Assembly: GCA_031277165.1 (NCBI GenBank)
Contig: JAISLT010000013.1
Span: 1-41,350, forward strand
DNA length: 41,350 nt
Source: Spirochaetaceae bacterium
GTDB taxonomy: Bacteria; Spirochaetota; Spirochaetia; Treponematales; Breznakiellaceae
Reading direction: 5' to 3'
The translations under genes were made by a program, and so were the position numbers. The notes beneath the pieces were generated by a model. It was not told the DNA's origin. It searched no databases and saw only the letters and a program-made list of their open reading frames with translations. Below, one piece after another: positions 7,333-15,869 of this stretch. How positions within the stretch are numbered: position 1 is the first letter of the stretch; the number at the start of each line of letters is the position of its first letter.

Positions 7333-9654
7333 CTACTCCCAGTGGGCGGTGGTGTCGCCCACGCCGCCCACATCGTTGTAGCTCCAGCCGGAGTTATACT
7401 TCGCGTAAAGATTTAAACTTGCCCCGGCGGTGGCGTTACGTTTTTTACCGAGCAGCAAATAAACCGCGTGACCATCGCCGCCTGTGGCGGTATTTGCGTT
7501 ACTGTCACCGGTATCGCCGTAAATAAGGGCGTTTCCCTTTTTGGTAAACGCGACACCATTATCCGAGAGAACATACACCCCGCCGCCTCTGTACGCCGTA
7601 TTCCCCCGAATGACCGCGTCTCCGCTCATCTTAAAGGTACCATAAGTCACATACACCCCCCCGCCGCCGTAAGAGGATGATGAATCGGTATTGTGCTCAA
7701 TGGTTCCCCCGCTCATCTCAAAGGTGCCAGAGCTCACATACACCCCCCCGCCACCAAGCGTTCCTGAGGTGTTATGTGCAATGGTTCCCCCGCTCATCTC
7801 AAAGGTGCCAGTCACATACACCCCCCCGCCTCCTTCTGACGCGGTGTTATATGCAATGGTTCCCCCGGTCATCTCAAAGGTACTAGTATAGGTCACAAAC
7901 ACCCCGCCGCCACTTGTAGTGCTTCCCCCCGTAAGGGTAAGGTTGGCTCCCAAAGCTACCTTGTTGCCATCTGCTATACAGAGTACCCGTTTGTTTTTCC
8001 CTGCGGCGTTTATAACTCCCGCGTCCGATCCGGTTCCCTTGCCCTGCAGGACAATTTTGGGGTAGCCTGTTCCGCTGATGTCTATCATTTCGTCGGAAGT
8101 GCCCGTATCGGCGGTGATGGTTCCCGATATGGTGATGGTAAAGGTATCCGCCTGGGTCAGGCCGGAAGTCTTGACCACATCCAGGGCTTTTTTTACCGTG
8201 CCGTAGGGAGCGGCGGCGCTGCCGTCTCCGGATGTATCGCTTCCCGTCTGGGATACAAAAAACTCATCTACGCTCAGGGAGACCCTGCGCACCGTAATGG
8301 TGTAGGTTCTGGTTACGGTTTGGCTTCCCTTGGTAAGTCCTGCCGTAATCTGGATGGTATTAGAGGCGGGATGCACTTGGGGGATGGGAACCGGTACGGC
8401 CGCGCCGCTGGTAATTGCCTGGGAAGAACCGGTGTTCACCTTCATGCTCAGGGTTGCGCCTTCAACGCCGGCGAGGCCGCTTGTGGCGGTGATGGTCAAT
8501 GGAGTGGCGGTAAAGGGAACCGTTCCCAGGTCCTTGTTATAGGCGGCGGCGGACGAACGGTCGAAGTTCAGAGCCGGGGCGTAGCCCCCCGGACCGGTAA
8601 GGGTGAGGCCGGAGAGGCCCACTACCCAGACGGTAATGGCCGCGGTAGAACCCTTGTAGCTTACCACGACGGTTTTTTCTCCCGGAGTGGTAAAGTCGTA
8701 ATCCAAAATACTGTATTGGCCGGAACCTACAACGGCCTCCCCGCCGGTAGTGGAGGCTGTTAGGACCATCCCAGCGGGGCTAAACCCCGTATTTGGAGAT
8801 CCTTGCTGGACGTAGACTTTTGTGGTTGGTTCCGTGCTAATGGTGATGCCCTGAAAACTCCGGGAAACGCTGATCGTATATTCCCGGTAAGCCGTTCCGT
8901 GGGGGGCTTCCACCCGGATGGGCACAATACTCGACCCCGGCGGGGGCATTATGCGCAGGCTTCCTGAACCGGTTCCCAGGGTCTCTCCGTTTATAATAAT
9001 CCTGGCCGCGGAATTTTCCGCGGCGGCCGCAACGGTAAAAGAAACCGGCGCGTCGTTGACGCTGTAATTAAAAGCACCGGGGGCAAAGGGTTCATTCAGG
9101 TTCAGGTACGGATCAAGGGTTGACGAGACGCTTAAGCCGGTTCCTGCTTTCAGGCTGGTATCAAAATCGATGTAGGCAATTCCCAAGTCCCCCTCATAGA
9201 GGATCCGCCCTTCGGCGGCGGTTTTGACTTTGATGTGGAGGGTTCCTTCGTTTCTGTCTGTAATTCCCGGCGGCATATTCACCGCAAGGCGGTCCTCACC
9301 GGTCTGGGTAACGGTAAGGCCGGAAATCCCCGCGCCCATGGTCCGGGTAAAGGAGCTTTCAACGGTCAGGGCGTAGCCCCGGGGATTGTCCAGGGGGATG
9401 GAAAAACCCGTTTCCCCGGCCTTAAGGCAGATATAGCCGTCCGTGCCCAGGGTCAGGGTGCCGTCCACGACGGCGGGCAGGCCCAGGGTTATGCCGCCGG
9501 TTTGCTCGTCAAAAAAGGCCGCGGGATCATGGGTAAAGGGATCGCAGGAGGCCAGAAAAAGCCAGAGAAGGGCGGGAAGAACCCCCCGGCGGCGGGTATT
9601 CATAGTATTCCCATCGGAATTGGGGGAGATAAGCTTCACCCTCTTTACAGCCAC
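7333..9654 (-). CDS. Surface lipoprotein, cadherin-like domains plus beta-helix repeats (copy 3)
   Basis: A 773-residue paralogue of 1489-4023. The GTG start at 9654 follows AAAAAGGAG closely. ATG 9603 (MNTRRRGVLPALLWLFLASC) is the alternative, shorter start. After the lipobox LASC come the N-terminal beta domain, a cadherin-like sandwich (FNYSVNDAPVS to YREYTISVSR), an Ig-like segment (PTTKVYVQQGSPNTGF), a second sandwich ending TRTYTITVRR, and a beta-helix with five glycine-rich repeats. It ends in DTTAHWE. Long stretches are nearly identical to copy 1 at DNA level, which points to recent duplication or gene conversion. It has its own promoter and probably also drives the chimera, two bases downstream. 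Confidence 0.8.
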   Translation of the reverse strand: MAVKRVKLISPNSDGNTMNTRRRGVLPALLWLFLASCDPFTHDPAAFFDEQTGGITLGLPAVVDGTLTLGTDGYICLKAGETGFSIPLDNPRGYALTVESSFTRTMGAGISGLTVTQTGEDRLAVNMPPGITDRNEGTLHIKVKTAAEGRILYEGDLGIAYIDFDTSLKAGTGLSVSSTLDPYLNLNEPFAPGAFNYSVNDAPVSFTVAAAAENSAARIIINGETLGTGSGSLRIMPPPGSSIVPIRVEAPHGTAYREYTISVSRSFQGITISTEPTTKVYVQQGSPNTGFSPAGMVLTASTTGGEAVVGSGQYSILDYDFTTPGEKTVVVSYKGSTAAITVWVVGLSGLTLTGPGGYAPALNFDRSSAAAYNKDLGTVPFTATPLTITATSGLAGVEGATLSMKVNTGSSQAITSGAAVPVPIPQVHPASNTIQITAGLTKGSQTVTRTYTITVRRVSLSVDEFFVSQTGSDTSGDGSAAAPYGTVKKALDVVKTSGLTQADTFTITISGTITADTGTSDEMIDISGTGYPKIVLQGKGTGSDAGVINAAGKNKRVLCIADGNKVALGANLTLTGGSTTSGGGVFVTYTSTFEMTGGTIAYNTASEGGGGVYVTGTFEMSGGTIAHNTSGTLGGGGVYVSSGTFEMSGGTIEHNTDSSSSYGGGGVYVTYGTFKMSGDAVIRGNTAYRGGGVYVLSDNGVAFTKKGNALIYGDTGDSNANTATGGDGHAVYLLLGKKRNATAGASLNLYAKYNSGWSYNDVGGVGDTTAHWE
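7530..7915 (-). repeat. Beta-helix repeat array of lipoprotein copy 3
   Basis: Five tandem units of about 75-85 bases encoding GGGVYV, a variable turn, FxMSGGTIxHNT. This is the shortest array of the three paralogues. Confidence 0.7.
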
Positions 9655-9675
9655 CGGACAGCTCCTTTTTAAGCC

Positions 9676-9704
9676 CTTATATACCCCCGGCGGGGTTTTG
9701 TCAA
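9676..9704 (-). promoter_or_regulatory. Sigma-70 promoter with palindromic spacer, lipoprotein copy 3
   Basis: Minus strand TTGACA (9699-9704), 17-base spacer, TATAAG (9676-9681). The spacer core CCCCGCCGGGGG is shared with copies 1 and 4. Confidence 0.7.
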
Positions 9705-9743
9705 GACCTGCTTAGACAGCGGATATGAACGCCGCTTTTCGGA

Positions 9744-12263
9744 TTAGTCCCAGTTGGCGTCTGTCGTGGAATCCAGATTAACGCCCGCTCCGGCGGTGGA
9801 ATTGCGTTTTTTACCTGAGGATATGTTTACCGCGTGGCCGGTGCCGCCGGCGGTGTTTTCCAGGCCCGATGGATCGCCGCTGCCGTAAATAACGCCGCCG
9901 GTTTTGGTCAACCTGCCGCTGCTGCCGCCCACATAGACCCCGCCGCCGTTCTTGGCCGCGGTGTTCTCCCTGATGCTTCCGCCTTCCATGGTAAAGGTTA
10001 AGGTGCTGTGTACTCCGCCTCCATGACCGGATGACGTATTGTTTTGAATAGCAGCGCTGCCGCCCATAGTAAAGGTGCCGCTGCTTACAAAGACCCCGCC
10101 GCCGCCGTAGCCGGCATTACGCGCCATATTATTGCTAATGGTCCCTCCGGTCATCTCAAAGACACTGCCGGCGCTGGTTACATAGACTCCCCCGCCGCTG
10201 GACCCCTCATTGGTATCGACGCTTCCCCCGGTCATGGTAAAAACAGTGCCGCTGCCGCTGATGTTCACTCCGCCCCCGTTGGTGGCTGCTTCATTTTCCT
10301 CAACGGCCCCGCCGCTCAGGGTAAACTTGCCGCCGCTGTTTATGTAGACCCCCCCGCCGGAAGATGACACAGTATTATTGTTAACCCTTCCCCCGGTCAT
10401 CTCAAAGACAGTACCATTGCCGCTGAGGTACACCCCGCCCCCATTGGTGGCTGCTTCATTTTCCTCAACGGCCCCTCCGCCGCTCAGGGTAAACCTGCCC
10501 TTGCCGGTTACATAGACCCCTCCGCCGGAAGATGTCGCAGTATTATGGCTGATCCTTCCCCCGGCCATGGTAAAGACGGCGCCGTCGCCGCTGAGGTACA
10601 CTCCGCCGCCGTTGGCGGCGCTGCCTCCCGTAAGGGTAAGATTATCCCCCAGGCTTACCTTATTTCCTCCGGTGATATAGAGGACCCTTTTGCCCGTCCC
10701 CGAGGCGTCCAGAACACCGGCGTCCGCCCCGGCCCCCCTGCCCCGCAGGATAATTTGGGGATAACCGCTGCCCGAGATGTCCACTATTCCGTTTAAAGTA
10801 CCGGAAGCGCCGGTGATGGTTCCTGCGATGGTAATGGTAAAGGTGTCGGTTGAACTTAAACCGATGGTCTTGATCATACCCAGGGCTTTTTCGACGGTCC
10901 TGTAGGGATATTCCCCGCTGCCGTCTCCGGTGGTATCGCTTCCCGCTGACGATACAAAAAACTCCGAATTTTCCGAGGGATTTTTGCGGACCGCAATGGA
11001 GTAGCTTCTGCTTATACCGCCTCCGCCGGCTCCATCGTCGGCGGCCCCGGCGCTAATGGTGATGGTATTGTCGTACGGCTTCAGGGAAACATCCACGGCC
11101 TCGCCGCTTATGATGGGCTGGGGAGCGCCGCTGTTGACCGTCATGCTCAGGGCCGCCCCGGCCGCCCCCGTAAGGCCGCTTACCGCGGTAACAGTCAATG
11201 GATTGGTAGTAAAAGAAACCGTTCCCAGGTCATAGGTGTTGGTAGAGGGGTTGAATAGCAGGGGCGCAGCGTAGCCCCCCGGACCGGTAAGGGCAAGGCC
11301 GGAAAGGCCCGCCACCCAAACAGAAAAGGCGGCGGTCGATCCCTTGTGGCTTACCACGACGGTTTTTTTCCCCGGAGTGGTCAAGTCGTAGCTTATTGTG
11401 CATTGGGATAATGGCACGGAACTTACGCTGGTTTTGTCTATGACGATCAAACCCGTATCAATTAATCCCTCATTCGGTGCGGACTGTATGGGGTAGATTT
11501 TTTTTGCGGGCTCGGCGGTTATGCCAATGCCAAGAAAGGTCCGCGTGACCTCTATGGTGTACTCCCGAAAGGCCGCTCCGTGGGGAGCTTCCACCCGTAC
11601 CGGTATGGTACTGCTTCCCATGGGGGGCGCGATGGAACTGGTTGAAAAATGGTAACTTGTTTCGCCGTTTATGATGACCGCCGCATCGGGATTTGCCGCG
11701 GTTGCCGTAATGGTAAAGGAAGCGGGGGCATCGCCTATGTGGTACCGTAGAGTATCCCCGTTAAACGAAGACTCCGCAAAGAGGCTAAAGGGCTCTATCC
11801 CAGCCAGGGCGGTATCAAAATCTATGTACGCAATCCCCATGTTCCCCTCATAGAGGATCCGCCCTTCGGCGGCGGTTTTAACCTTTATATGAAGGATCCC
11901 CTCGTTCCCCACGGTGGAACCCGCGGGAATCTGAACCCGCACTGTTCCCGCGTCCTGCTGGGCAACGGTAAGGCCGGTAATTTCTACCCCGCCCCCTGAC
12001 GCGGTTTTGGTAAAGGAGCTTTCAACGGTCAGGGCGTAACCCAGGGGATTGTCTATGGGGATGGAAAAACCGGTTTTTCCGGCCTCCAGGCAGACATAGC
12101 CGTCCGTACCCGGGGCCACGCCGCTTTCCGGGATAACCGCTTGCACGGTGATGGTTCCTGTTTGTTCATCGAAAAAGGCCGCGGGATCCTGGGTAAAGGG
12201 ATCGCACGATGCCAGGACCAGGCAGAGAAGGGCAGGGAGGATCCCTCCGCGGCGAGTATTCAT
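9744..12263 (-). CDS. Surface lipoprotein, cadherin-like domains plus beta-helix repeats (copy 4)
   Basis: An 839-residue, more divergent paralogue. The start is ATG 12263 (MNTRRGGILPALLCLVLASC, lipid Cys20). Domain order follows the others: N-terminal beta domain, cadherin-like sandwich (NGDTLRYHIGDAPAS to FREYTIEVTR), Ig-like segment (PAKKIYPIQSAPNEG), second sandwich (ending ISRSYSIAVRK), and a beta-helix entered at GDGSGEYPYRTVEKALG. It has nine repeats, the most of the family, alternating two subtypes (FxMTGGxI and FTLSGGAVEENEAATN). It ends in TTDANWD. Here the upstream leader frame is not fused to the gene. It stops in an ATGA overlap with this start, so translation may be coupled. Confidence 0.8.
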   Translation of the reverse strand: MNTRRGGILPALLCLVLASCDPFTQDPAAFFDEQTGTITVQAVIPESGVAPGTDGYVCLEAGKTGFSIPIDNPLGYALTVESSFTKTASGGGVEITGLTVAQQDAGTVRVQIPAGSTVGNEGILHIKVKTAAEGRILYEGNMGIAYIDFDTALAGIEPFSLFAESSFNGDTLRYHIGDAPASFTITATAANPDAAVIINGETSYHFSTSSIAPPMGSSTIPVRVEAPHGAAFREYTIEVTRTFLGIGITAEPAKKIYPIQSAPNEGLIDTGLIVIDKTSVSSVPLSQCTISYDLTTPGKKTVVVSHKGSTAAFSVWVAGLSGLALTGPGGYAAPLLFNPSTNTYDLGTVSFTTNPLTVTAVSGLTGAAGAALSMTVNSGAPQPIISGEAVDVSLKPYDNTITISAGAADDGAGGGGISRSYSIAVRKNPSENSEFFVSSAGSDTTGDGSGEYPYRTVEKALGMIKTIGLSSTDTFTITIAGTITGASGTLNGIVDISGSGYPQIILRGRGAGADAGVLDASGTGKRVLYITGGNKVSLGDNLTLTGGSAANGGGVYLSGDGAVFTMAGGRISHNTATSSGGGVYVTGKGRFTLSGGGAVEENEAATNGGGVYLSGNGTVFEMTGGRVNNNTVSSSGGGVYINSGGKFTLSGGAVEENEAATNGGGVNISGSGTVFTMTGGSVDTNEGSSGGGVYVTSAGSVFEMTGGTISNNMARNAGYGGGGVFVSSGTFTMGGSAAIQNNTSSGHGGGVHSTLTFTMEGGSIRENTAAKNGGGVYVGGSSGRLTKTGGVIYGSGDPSGLENTAGGTGHAVNISSGKKRNSTAGAGVNLDSTTDANWD
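9890..10605 (-). repeat. Beta-helix repeat array of lipoprotein copy 4
   Basis: Nine tandem units of about 75-85 bases, each encoding GGGVY plus an FxMxGGxIxxN strand. Two subtypes alternate (EENEAATN units and NNNT units), suggesting past duplication of a two-unit block. Confidence 0.7.
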
Positions 12264-12316
12264 AGTATTCCCATCGGAATATTGGAATGAAGGGATAGGT
12301 CCCCCTTTACCGTCAA
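12260..12316 (-). CDS. Leader peptide overlapping lipoprotein copy 4
   Basis: A possible 18-residue leader, MTVKGDLSLHSNIPMGIL, from TTG 12316. It corresponds in position to the N-terminal extensions MTVKRTK and MAVKRVK of copies 1 and 3. In this copy the frame ends at TGA 12260-12262, overlapping the ATG of the lipoprotein as ATGA. GGGAG lies upstream. It could couple translation or simply be a decayed N-terminus. Confidence 0.35.
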   Translation of the reverse strand: MTVKGDLSLHSNIPMGIL

Positions 12317-12337
12317 AGCAAAACTCCCTTTTCGGCC

Positions 12338-12366
12338 CTTATACACCCCCGGCGGGGTTTTGTCAA
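12338..12366 (-). promoter_or_regulatory. Sigma-70 promoter with palindromic spacer, lipoprotein copy 4
   Basis: Minus strand TTGACA (12361-12366), 17-base spacer containing CCCCGCCGGGGG, and TATAAG (12338-12343). The promoter is conserved even though the rest of the leader has diverged from copies 1 and 3. Confidence 0.7.
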
Positions 12367-12458
12367 CTGCCGTGTCGTTAATGGTTCGATTTTTACGCGG
12401 CGCAACACGCTGCCCGAATTGCGCCTTCGCGGGCGATTTTTCTTCCCTGGTAATTACC

Positions 12459-12492
12459 GGGCTTTCCAAAAACCAAAGTTTTTGGAAAGCCC
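12459..12492. repeat. Perfect 15-base hairpin
   Basis: The arm GGGCTTTCCAAAAAC at 12459-12473, the loop CAAA, and the exact reverse complement at 12478-12492. No U-run follows on either strand, so it is not a standard terminator. It lies between the chemoreceptor 3' end and the copy 4 promoter. Confidence 0.7.
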
Positions 12493-12507
12493 CTGTTCAT
12501 ATCAATA

Positions 12508-12636
12508 TAGTTAGTGTTTGTCCATAATGTAGACACATTATGGACAAACTTCCTTAAAAACCGCATTTTCGCAGCCTTTAGGCAAGAAAATGCAAGGTCT
12601 GTCCGCAAAGTAACCGACTTTGTGGACAGACACTAG
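12508..12636 (-). repeat. MITE-like dispersed repeat, copy B
   Basis: About 129 bases with imperfect terminal inverted repeats (TTAGTGTTTGTCCA at one end, and TAGTGTCTGTCCA reading in from the other). It holds two strong hairpins. One has 15-base arms GTTTGTCCATAATGT with loop AGAC. The other has arms GTCTGTCCGCAAAGT and ACTTTGTGGACAGAC with one G-T pair. A weaker GCATTTTC/GAAAATGC stem lies between them. It abuts the stop codon of the chemoreceptor gene and is the better-preserved partner of 4165-4300. Confidence 0.7.
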
Positions 12637-14829
12637 TTAGTCCATCTTAAATTTAGAAACTTCCTCTACCAGGGTTTCGATGCTTTCCTTGTTTTCGCCG
12701 CTGATGGTATTAACCTGGTTCACCGCGATATTTATCTCCTCCGCGCCGGAGGCCATTTCGTTCATGCCGTTGGCGATCTCCTGGGTTAGGGCTTCCAGGT
12801 TTTTGCTTTCCTGGATAACCTCTTTACTGCCCTCGAGCATTTCCATGGACCCCCCCTTAACCATTTTGGTAATGTCGTTTAATCTGCCAATGGCGTCCAG
12901 GATCTGCCGGCTTCCGGTGTTTTGTTCCTCCATGGCGCTTCGGATGTTTTCTTCCTGTTCCGACACAATCCGCACTCCGCTGTCTATGGCCTCGAATTTG
13001 TTCAGCACCTCGCCGGTAGAAGAGGTAATCTTATCAATAGAACCCTTGATTTTTTTAAGGACCCCGGAGATCGTTCTGGACTGTTCCCCGGAATTTTCCG
13101 CAAGTTTGCGGATTTCGTCGGCCACCACGGCAAAGCCCTTTCCTGCCTCTCCGGCGTGGGCCGCTTCAATGGCGGCGTTCATCGAAAGCAGGTTGGTTTG
13201 GCTGGCGATATTTTCCATCACCGCGTTAATTTCCAAAAGGCCTTCCGATTCCCGGGCAATTTCCTGGATGTCCCCGGCCACCCCCTGCAGGCCCGAGCGG
13301 CCTATTTCCGATGCGCTGGCCAGGGCGCTGACGTTGCCGGCGTTTTTAACCAGGGTATGGGTAACGGCCTGGATATTGGCCAGCATCTGTTCAATGGCCG
13401 ACGAAGATTGGGATACGCTGATGGTCTGTTCTTCAATATGGCCGTTAAGCCTGTTGATGTGTGCGGTGATCTGCTCCATGGTGGAGTTGGTCTCGGTTAC
13501 GCCGGCGCTTTGGTTCACCACCCGTCCTTTAATACTCTGGATATTGGCGGTAATTTCATTAATCGCCGCGGCGGTTTCGGTCATATTTGTGGAAAGTTCC
13601 GTTCCGGTTTTGGAAAGGGACCGGGCCTTTTCCCGGATTATCAAAACAAGGTTTTTAATTTTATCCAGGGTGCCGTTAAAGGACCGGGTCATATCCCCAA
13701 TCTCGTCTTTGCTGCGGGCTTCCAGCCGTTTGGTTAAATCCCCCTCCCCAATATCGCCCAGAACCGCCACCATCCGTTTAAGGGGATTACTGATGGTCCT
13801 GGACAAAAGCAGGGCCCCCGCCGAAATAACAAGGAGCATCAAGACGGCAATGACAATTCCGGCGATAAGCATGCGGTAGATCGGAGCGGAGATAAGATCC
13901 GACGGAATGCCCAGCATAAGCGACCAGGAAGACAGGCTCCTTCCCATGTGCAGGGGAACATTCACAAAAAACATGGATTCCTTCAGCGGGGGAACATAAT
14001 TGGTAAAGCTCAGGGCCTCTCCCTTTCGCACCGCCTCCTGCAGATCCGCCAGGTAGGGGCCTGCGATATCTTTTTCCGTTTCCGCCATCGGTTTTCCAAG
14101 CCGCTCCGGATCAAAATGACCGGCCACCAGGCCCCCGTTGCTGTACACGAAGGCCACGGTTCCCTTGTAGGGTTTTATCTGTTCCAGTTTTTTCTGGATG
14201 TCGTCCATGGTAATATCAATATTTACCGTACCGGCAAAACGGTCTCCGCTTTTAATGGGCGTGGCCGCGGTGGTTAAAAGAACCTTCCGGCCGTCGATCA
14301 TATATTCGTAGGGTTCCACCAGAATCTCTGTGCCGTTCTGTTTTGGCAGAAGGAAGTAATCCCCCTTTCCGGGAACCTCATAATCCACCAGGGGTTCCAC
14401 ATCTATGCCCGTGCCGGACCGGAACCAGTAGGGGATAAATCTGCCGCTGCCGTCGGTTCCCCTGGTATTGGCAAATTCGCCGTCACGGCCGTCCAGGACA
14501 TTCGGTTCCCAGGTGGTGGAAATGGCGGTAATTTCAGGATTCTCCGCCAGCAGCGCCCTAAGCATCATATTAAACAGGGGCCGCCGGGCGTCCCGGTCTA
14601 TTTCGCCGTATCGTGTCATAAGCTGACTAAGCGTCCTGGCCATATCCAGATACACCTCCATCCAGATCTGAATACCGCGGGCTTCTTCATTTGCAAGGTG
14701 GGTAATTTCACTGGTGATCAGGGTCTTTACCTGTTTCTGTGCCAGGCGCAGAATGGTTCCTGTCAGCACACCGGTTCCGGCAAGATTCAAAATGACGATC
14801 ATAAGAACAAGTTTTTTGCCTATCTTCAT
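12637..14829 (-). CDS. Methyl-accepting chemotaxis protein with Cache sensor
   Basis: A 730-residue transmembrane chemoreceptor. TM1 is about residues 7-29. A periplasmic dCache-type ligand-binding domain follows (about 40-300, with GSGRFIPYWFRSG and VLLTTAATPI typical of the fold). TM2 is about 318-345 and HAMP about 346-400 (ISNPLKRMVAVLGDIGEGDLT). The cytoplasmic signalling coiled coil has the conserved hairpin tip EAAHAGEAGKGFAVVADEIR, which binds CheA and CheW. The ligand is not predictable from sequence. The start ATG 14829 has AAGGAG ten bases upstream and a good promoter. It appears monocistronic, and a palindromic repeat abuts its 3' end. Confidence 0.92.
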   Translation of the reverse strand: MKIGKKLVLMIVILNLAGTGVLTGTILRLAQKQVKTLITSEITHLANEEARGIQIWMEVYLDMARTLSQLMTRYGEIDRDARRPLFNMMLRALLAENPEITAISTTWEPNVLDGRDGEFANTRGTDGSGRFIPYWFRSGTGIDVEPLVDYEVPGKGDYFLLPKQNGTEILVEPYEYMIDGRKVLLTTAATPIKSGDRFAGTVNIDITMDDIQKKLEQIKPYKGTVAFVYSNGGLVAGHFDPERLGKPMAETEKDIAGPYLADLQEAVRKGEALSFTNYVPPLKESMFFVNVPLHMGRSLSSWSLMLGIPSDLISAPIYRMLIAGIVIAVLMLLVISAGALLLSRTISNPLKRMVAVLGDIGEGDLTKRLEARSKDEIGDMTRSFNGTLDKIKNLVLIIREKARSLSKTGTELSTNMTETAAAINEITANIQSIKGRVVNQSAGVTETNSTMEQITAHINRLNGHIEEQTISVSQSSSAIEQMLANIQAVTHTLVKNAGNVSALASASEIGRSGLQGVAGDIQEIARESEGLLEINAVMENIASQTNLLSMNAAIEAAHAGEAGKGFAVVADEIRKLAENSGEQSRTISGVLKKIKGSIDKITSSTGEVLNKFEAIDSGVRIVSEQEENIRSAMEEQNTGSRQILDAIGRLNDITKMVKGGSMEMLEGSKEVIQESKNLEALTQEIANGMNEMASGAEEINIAVNQVNTISGENKESIETLVEEVSKFKMD

Positions 14830-14917
14830 GGCGGTGTTTTCTCCTTAATCAGAACCGGATCAATAAGACCGGAAAGCCGGTTTCGGCAATTCCAATAGGT
14901 ATAAGTCCTTACAATAT

Positions 14918-14947
14918 AGTATAAGTACAGAGGAAGGGCCGGGTCAA
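14918..14947 (-). promoter_or_regulatory. Sigma-70-type promoter of the chemoreceptor gene
   Basis: Minus strand TTGACC (14942-14947), an 18-base spacer, and TATACT (14918-14923). The leader of about 80 bases contains a small GCCGAAACCGGC stem. Confidence 0.55.
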
Positions 14948-14975
14948 ATTTGCGGAGTGATAAGCCTGGGGGCCA

Positions 14976-15449
14976 ATGAACTGCAAGCCGCCTTCCCAAG
15001 GTCTGCGGGGGTATCTTCATTTAAATGCGTTTCTGGTATACCATGGCCCCGTGATCAAGCTAAAAAGTCCGCACGGGTTACGTTTTCTCCTTCTTGGGCT
15101 GTTTCCCTGCGTATTATTTGGCGCCCTGGCGGAATTTGCCCGGGATGTAAACGGCCTCGAAGCGTACTCCGCTGTTATTGCCGGGGAAGAAACCTCCGAT
15201 CCGGGCAAAACGCTTTTGGTCTCGGAAAATCCCCTGTTTTACGGCCAGATGCAGGGCGGCAATAGGACCCTGTTTGGCAGGTTCTGGAAGCAGTTTCTGT
15301 CCTTGGCTGTGTTTGCCCTGATCAATCTGCTGGGTAAAATACCGATCCGTCCGTATTACATCCACTATTATTCTCCCCAGGAATTTTTTCATATCCTTGT
15401 AGTTTCCCTCCTCCTGGGCGGCAGGGCGCCGCCCCGATCCGTGTATTAA
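14976..15449 (+). CDS. Possible small membrane protein, unrecognised
   Basis: An open frame of 157 codons. From about residue 26 it reads like a membrane protein: a hydrophobic segment (LRFLLLGLFPCVLFGALAEFA), a polar middle, then LAVFALINLLGKIPIRPYYI and FFHILVVSLLL. The first 25 residues look non-coding, and GTG 15051 is an alternative start. The ATG at 14976 follows GGGGG weakly. I recognise no family. It may be a real gene, or a frame opened by base composition. Confidence 0.35.
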   Translation: MNCKPPSQGLRGYLHLNAFLVYHGPVIKLKSPHGLRFLLLGLFPCVLFGALAEFARDVNGLEAYSAVIAGEETSDPGKTLLVSENPLFYGQMQGGNRTLFGRFWKQFLSLAVFALINLLGKIPIRPYYIHYYSPQEFFHILVVSLLLGGRAPPRSVY

Positions 15450-15624
15450 ATCTGTTCATCAAAGTTCTTGTGGATGTTCCCTAAATTTTCTCAAGGGGAA
15501 AACCCTGCCTTTAAGGGGTCTTTCAAAGCCCATGGGGTTTGAAAAAATGCGCGGTTAGAACAAGTACAGGGGTTTTCCCAAAACCGTGGTTTGGGGCAAT
15601 GCCCCGCTATGTGGAGGTATATCT

Positions 15625-15867
15625 GTGACTATTGTGGAAATGCTTGAGCAAAGTGCTCTTCTTACGATCCTTGGAATGGGGGTGGTTTTTGCGTTCCTGT
15701 GGATTATGATTGTCTGTATCAATTGGGTGGGCAAGGTGGTCCATAAATTGGGGTTGGATAAGGACATACGGTCCCCTCCGGCGGCTCAGGCCGGGACTCC
15801 CCCCCAGGTTACCGCGGCCATTACCGCGGCGGTAAACGAATACCGGAAAGAGGAAAACCAGAAATAA
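15625..15867 (+). CDS. OadG-like sodium pump decarboxylase gamma subunit
   Basis: An 80-residue protein with one N-terminal membrane helix (LLTILGMGVVFAFLWIMIVCI), a short Pro/Ala-rich linker (PPAAQAGTPPQ) and a terminal AAITAAVNEYRKE helix. This is the layout of OadG-type gamma subunits, which anchor and assemble membrane-bound biotin-dependent decarboxylase sodium pumps. GTG 15625 is chosen because GGAGG lies seven bases before it. No alpha or beta subunit is visible nearby. Instead, an ion permease starts two bases after the stop, so the two are almost certainly cotranslated. Its partner may be encoded elsewhere. Confidence 0.7.
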   Translation: MTIVEMLEQSALLTILGMGVVFAFLWIMIVCINWVGKVVHKLGLDKDIRSPPAAQAGTPPQVTAAITAAVNEYRKEENQK

Positions 15868-15869
15868 CT

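Noticed and set aside
15470-15624. Riboswitch or terminator before the OadG-like gene
   Set aside because: Several small GC stems (GGGGC/GCCCC and CCAAA/TTTGG) are present, but no known riboswitch core and no U-run could be recognised.
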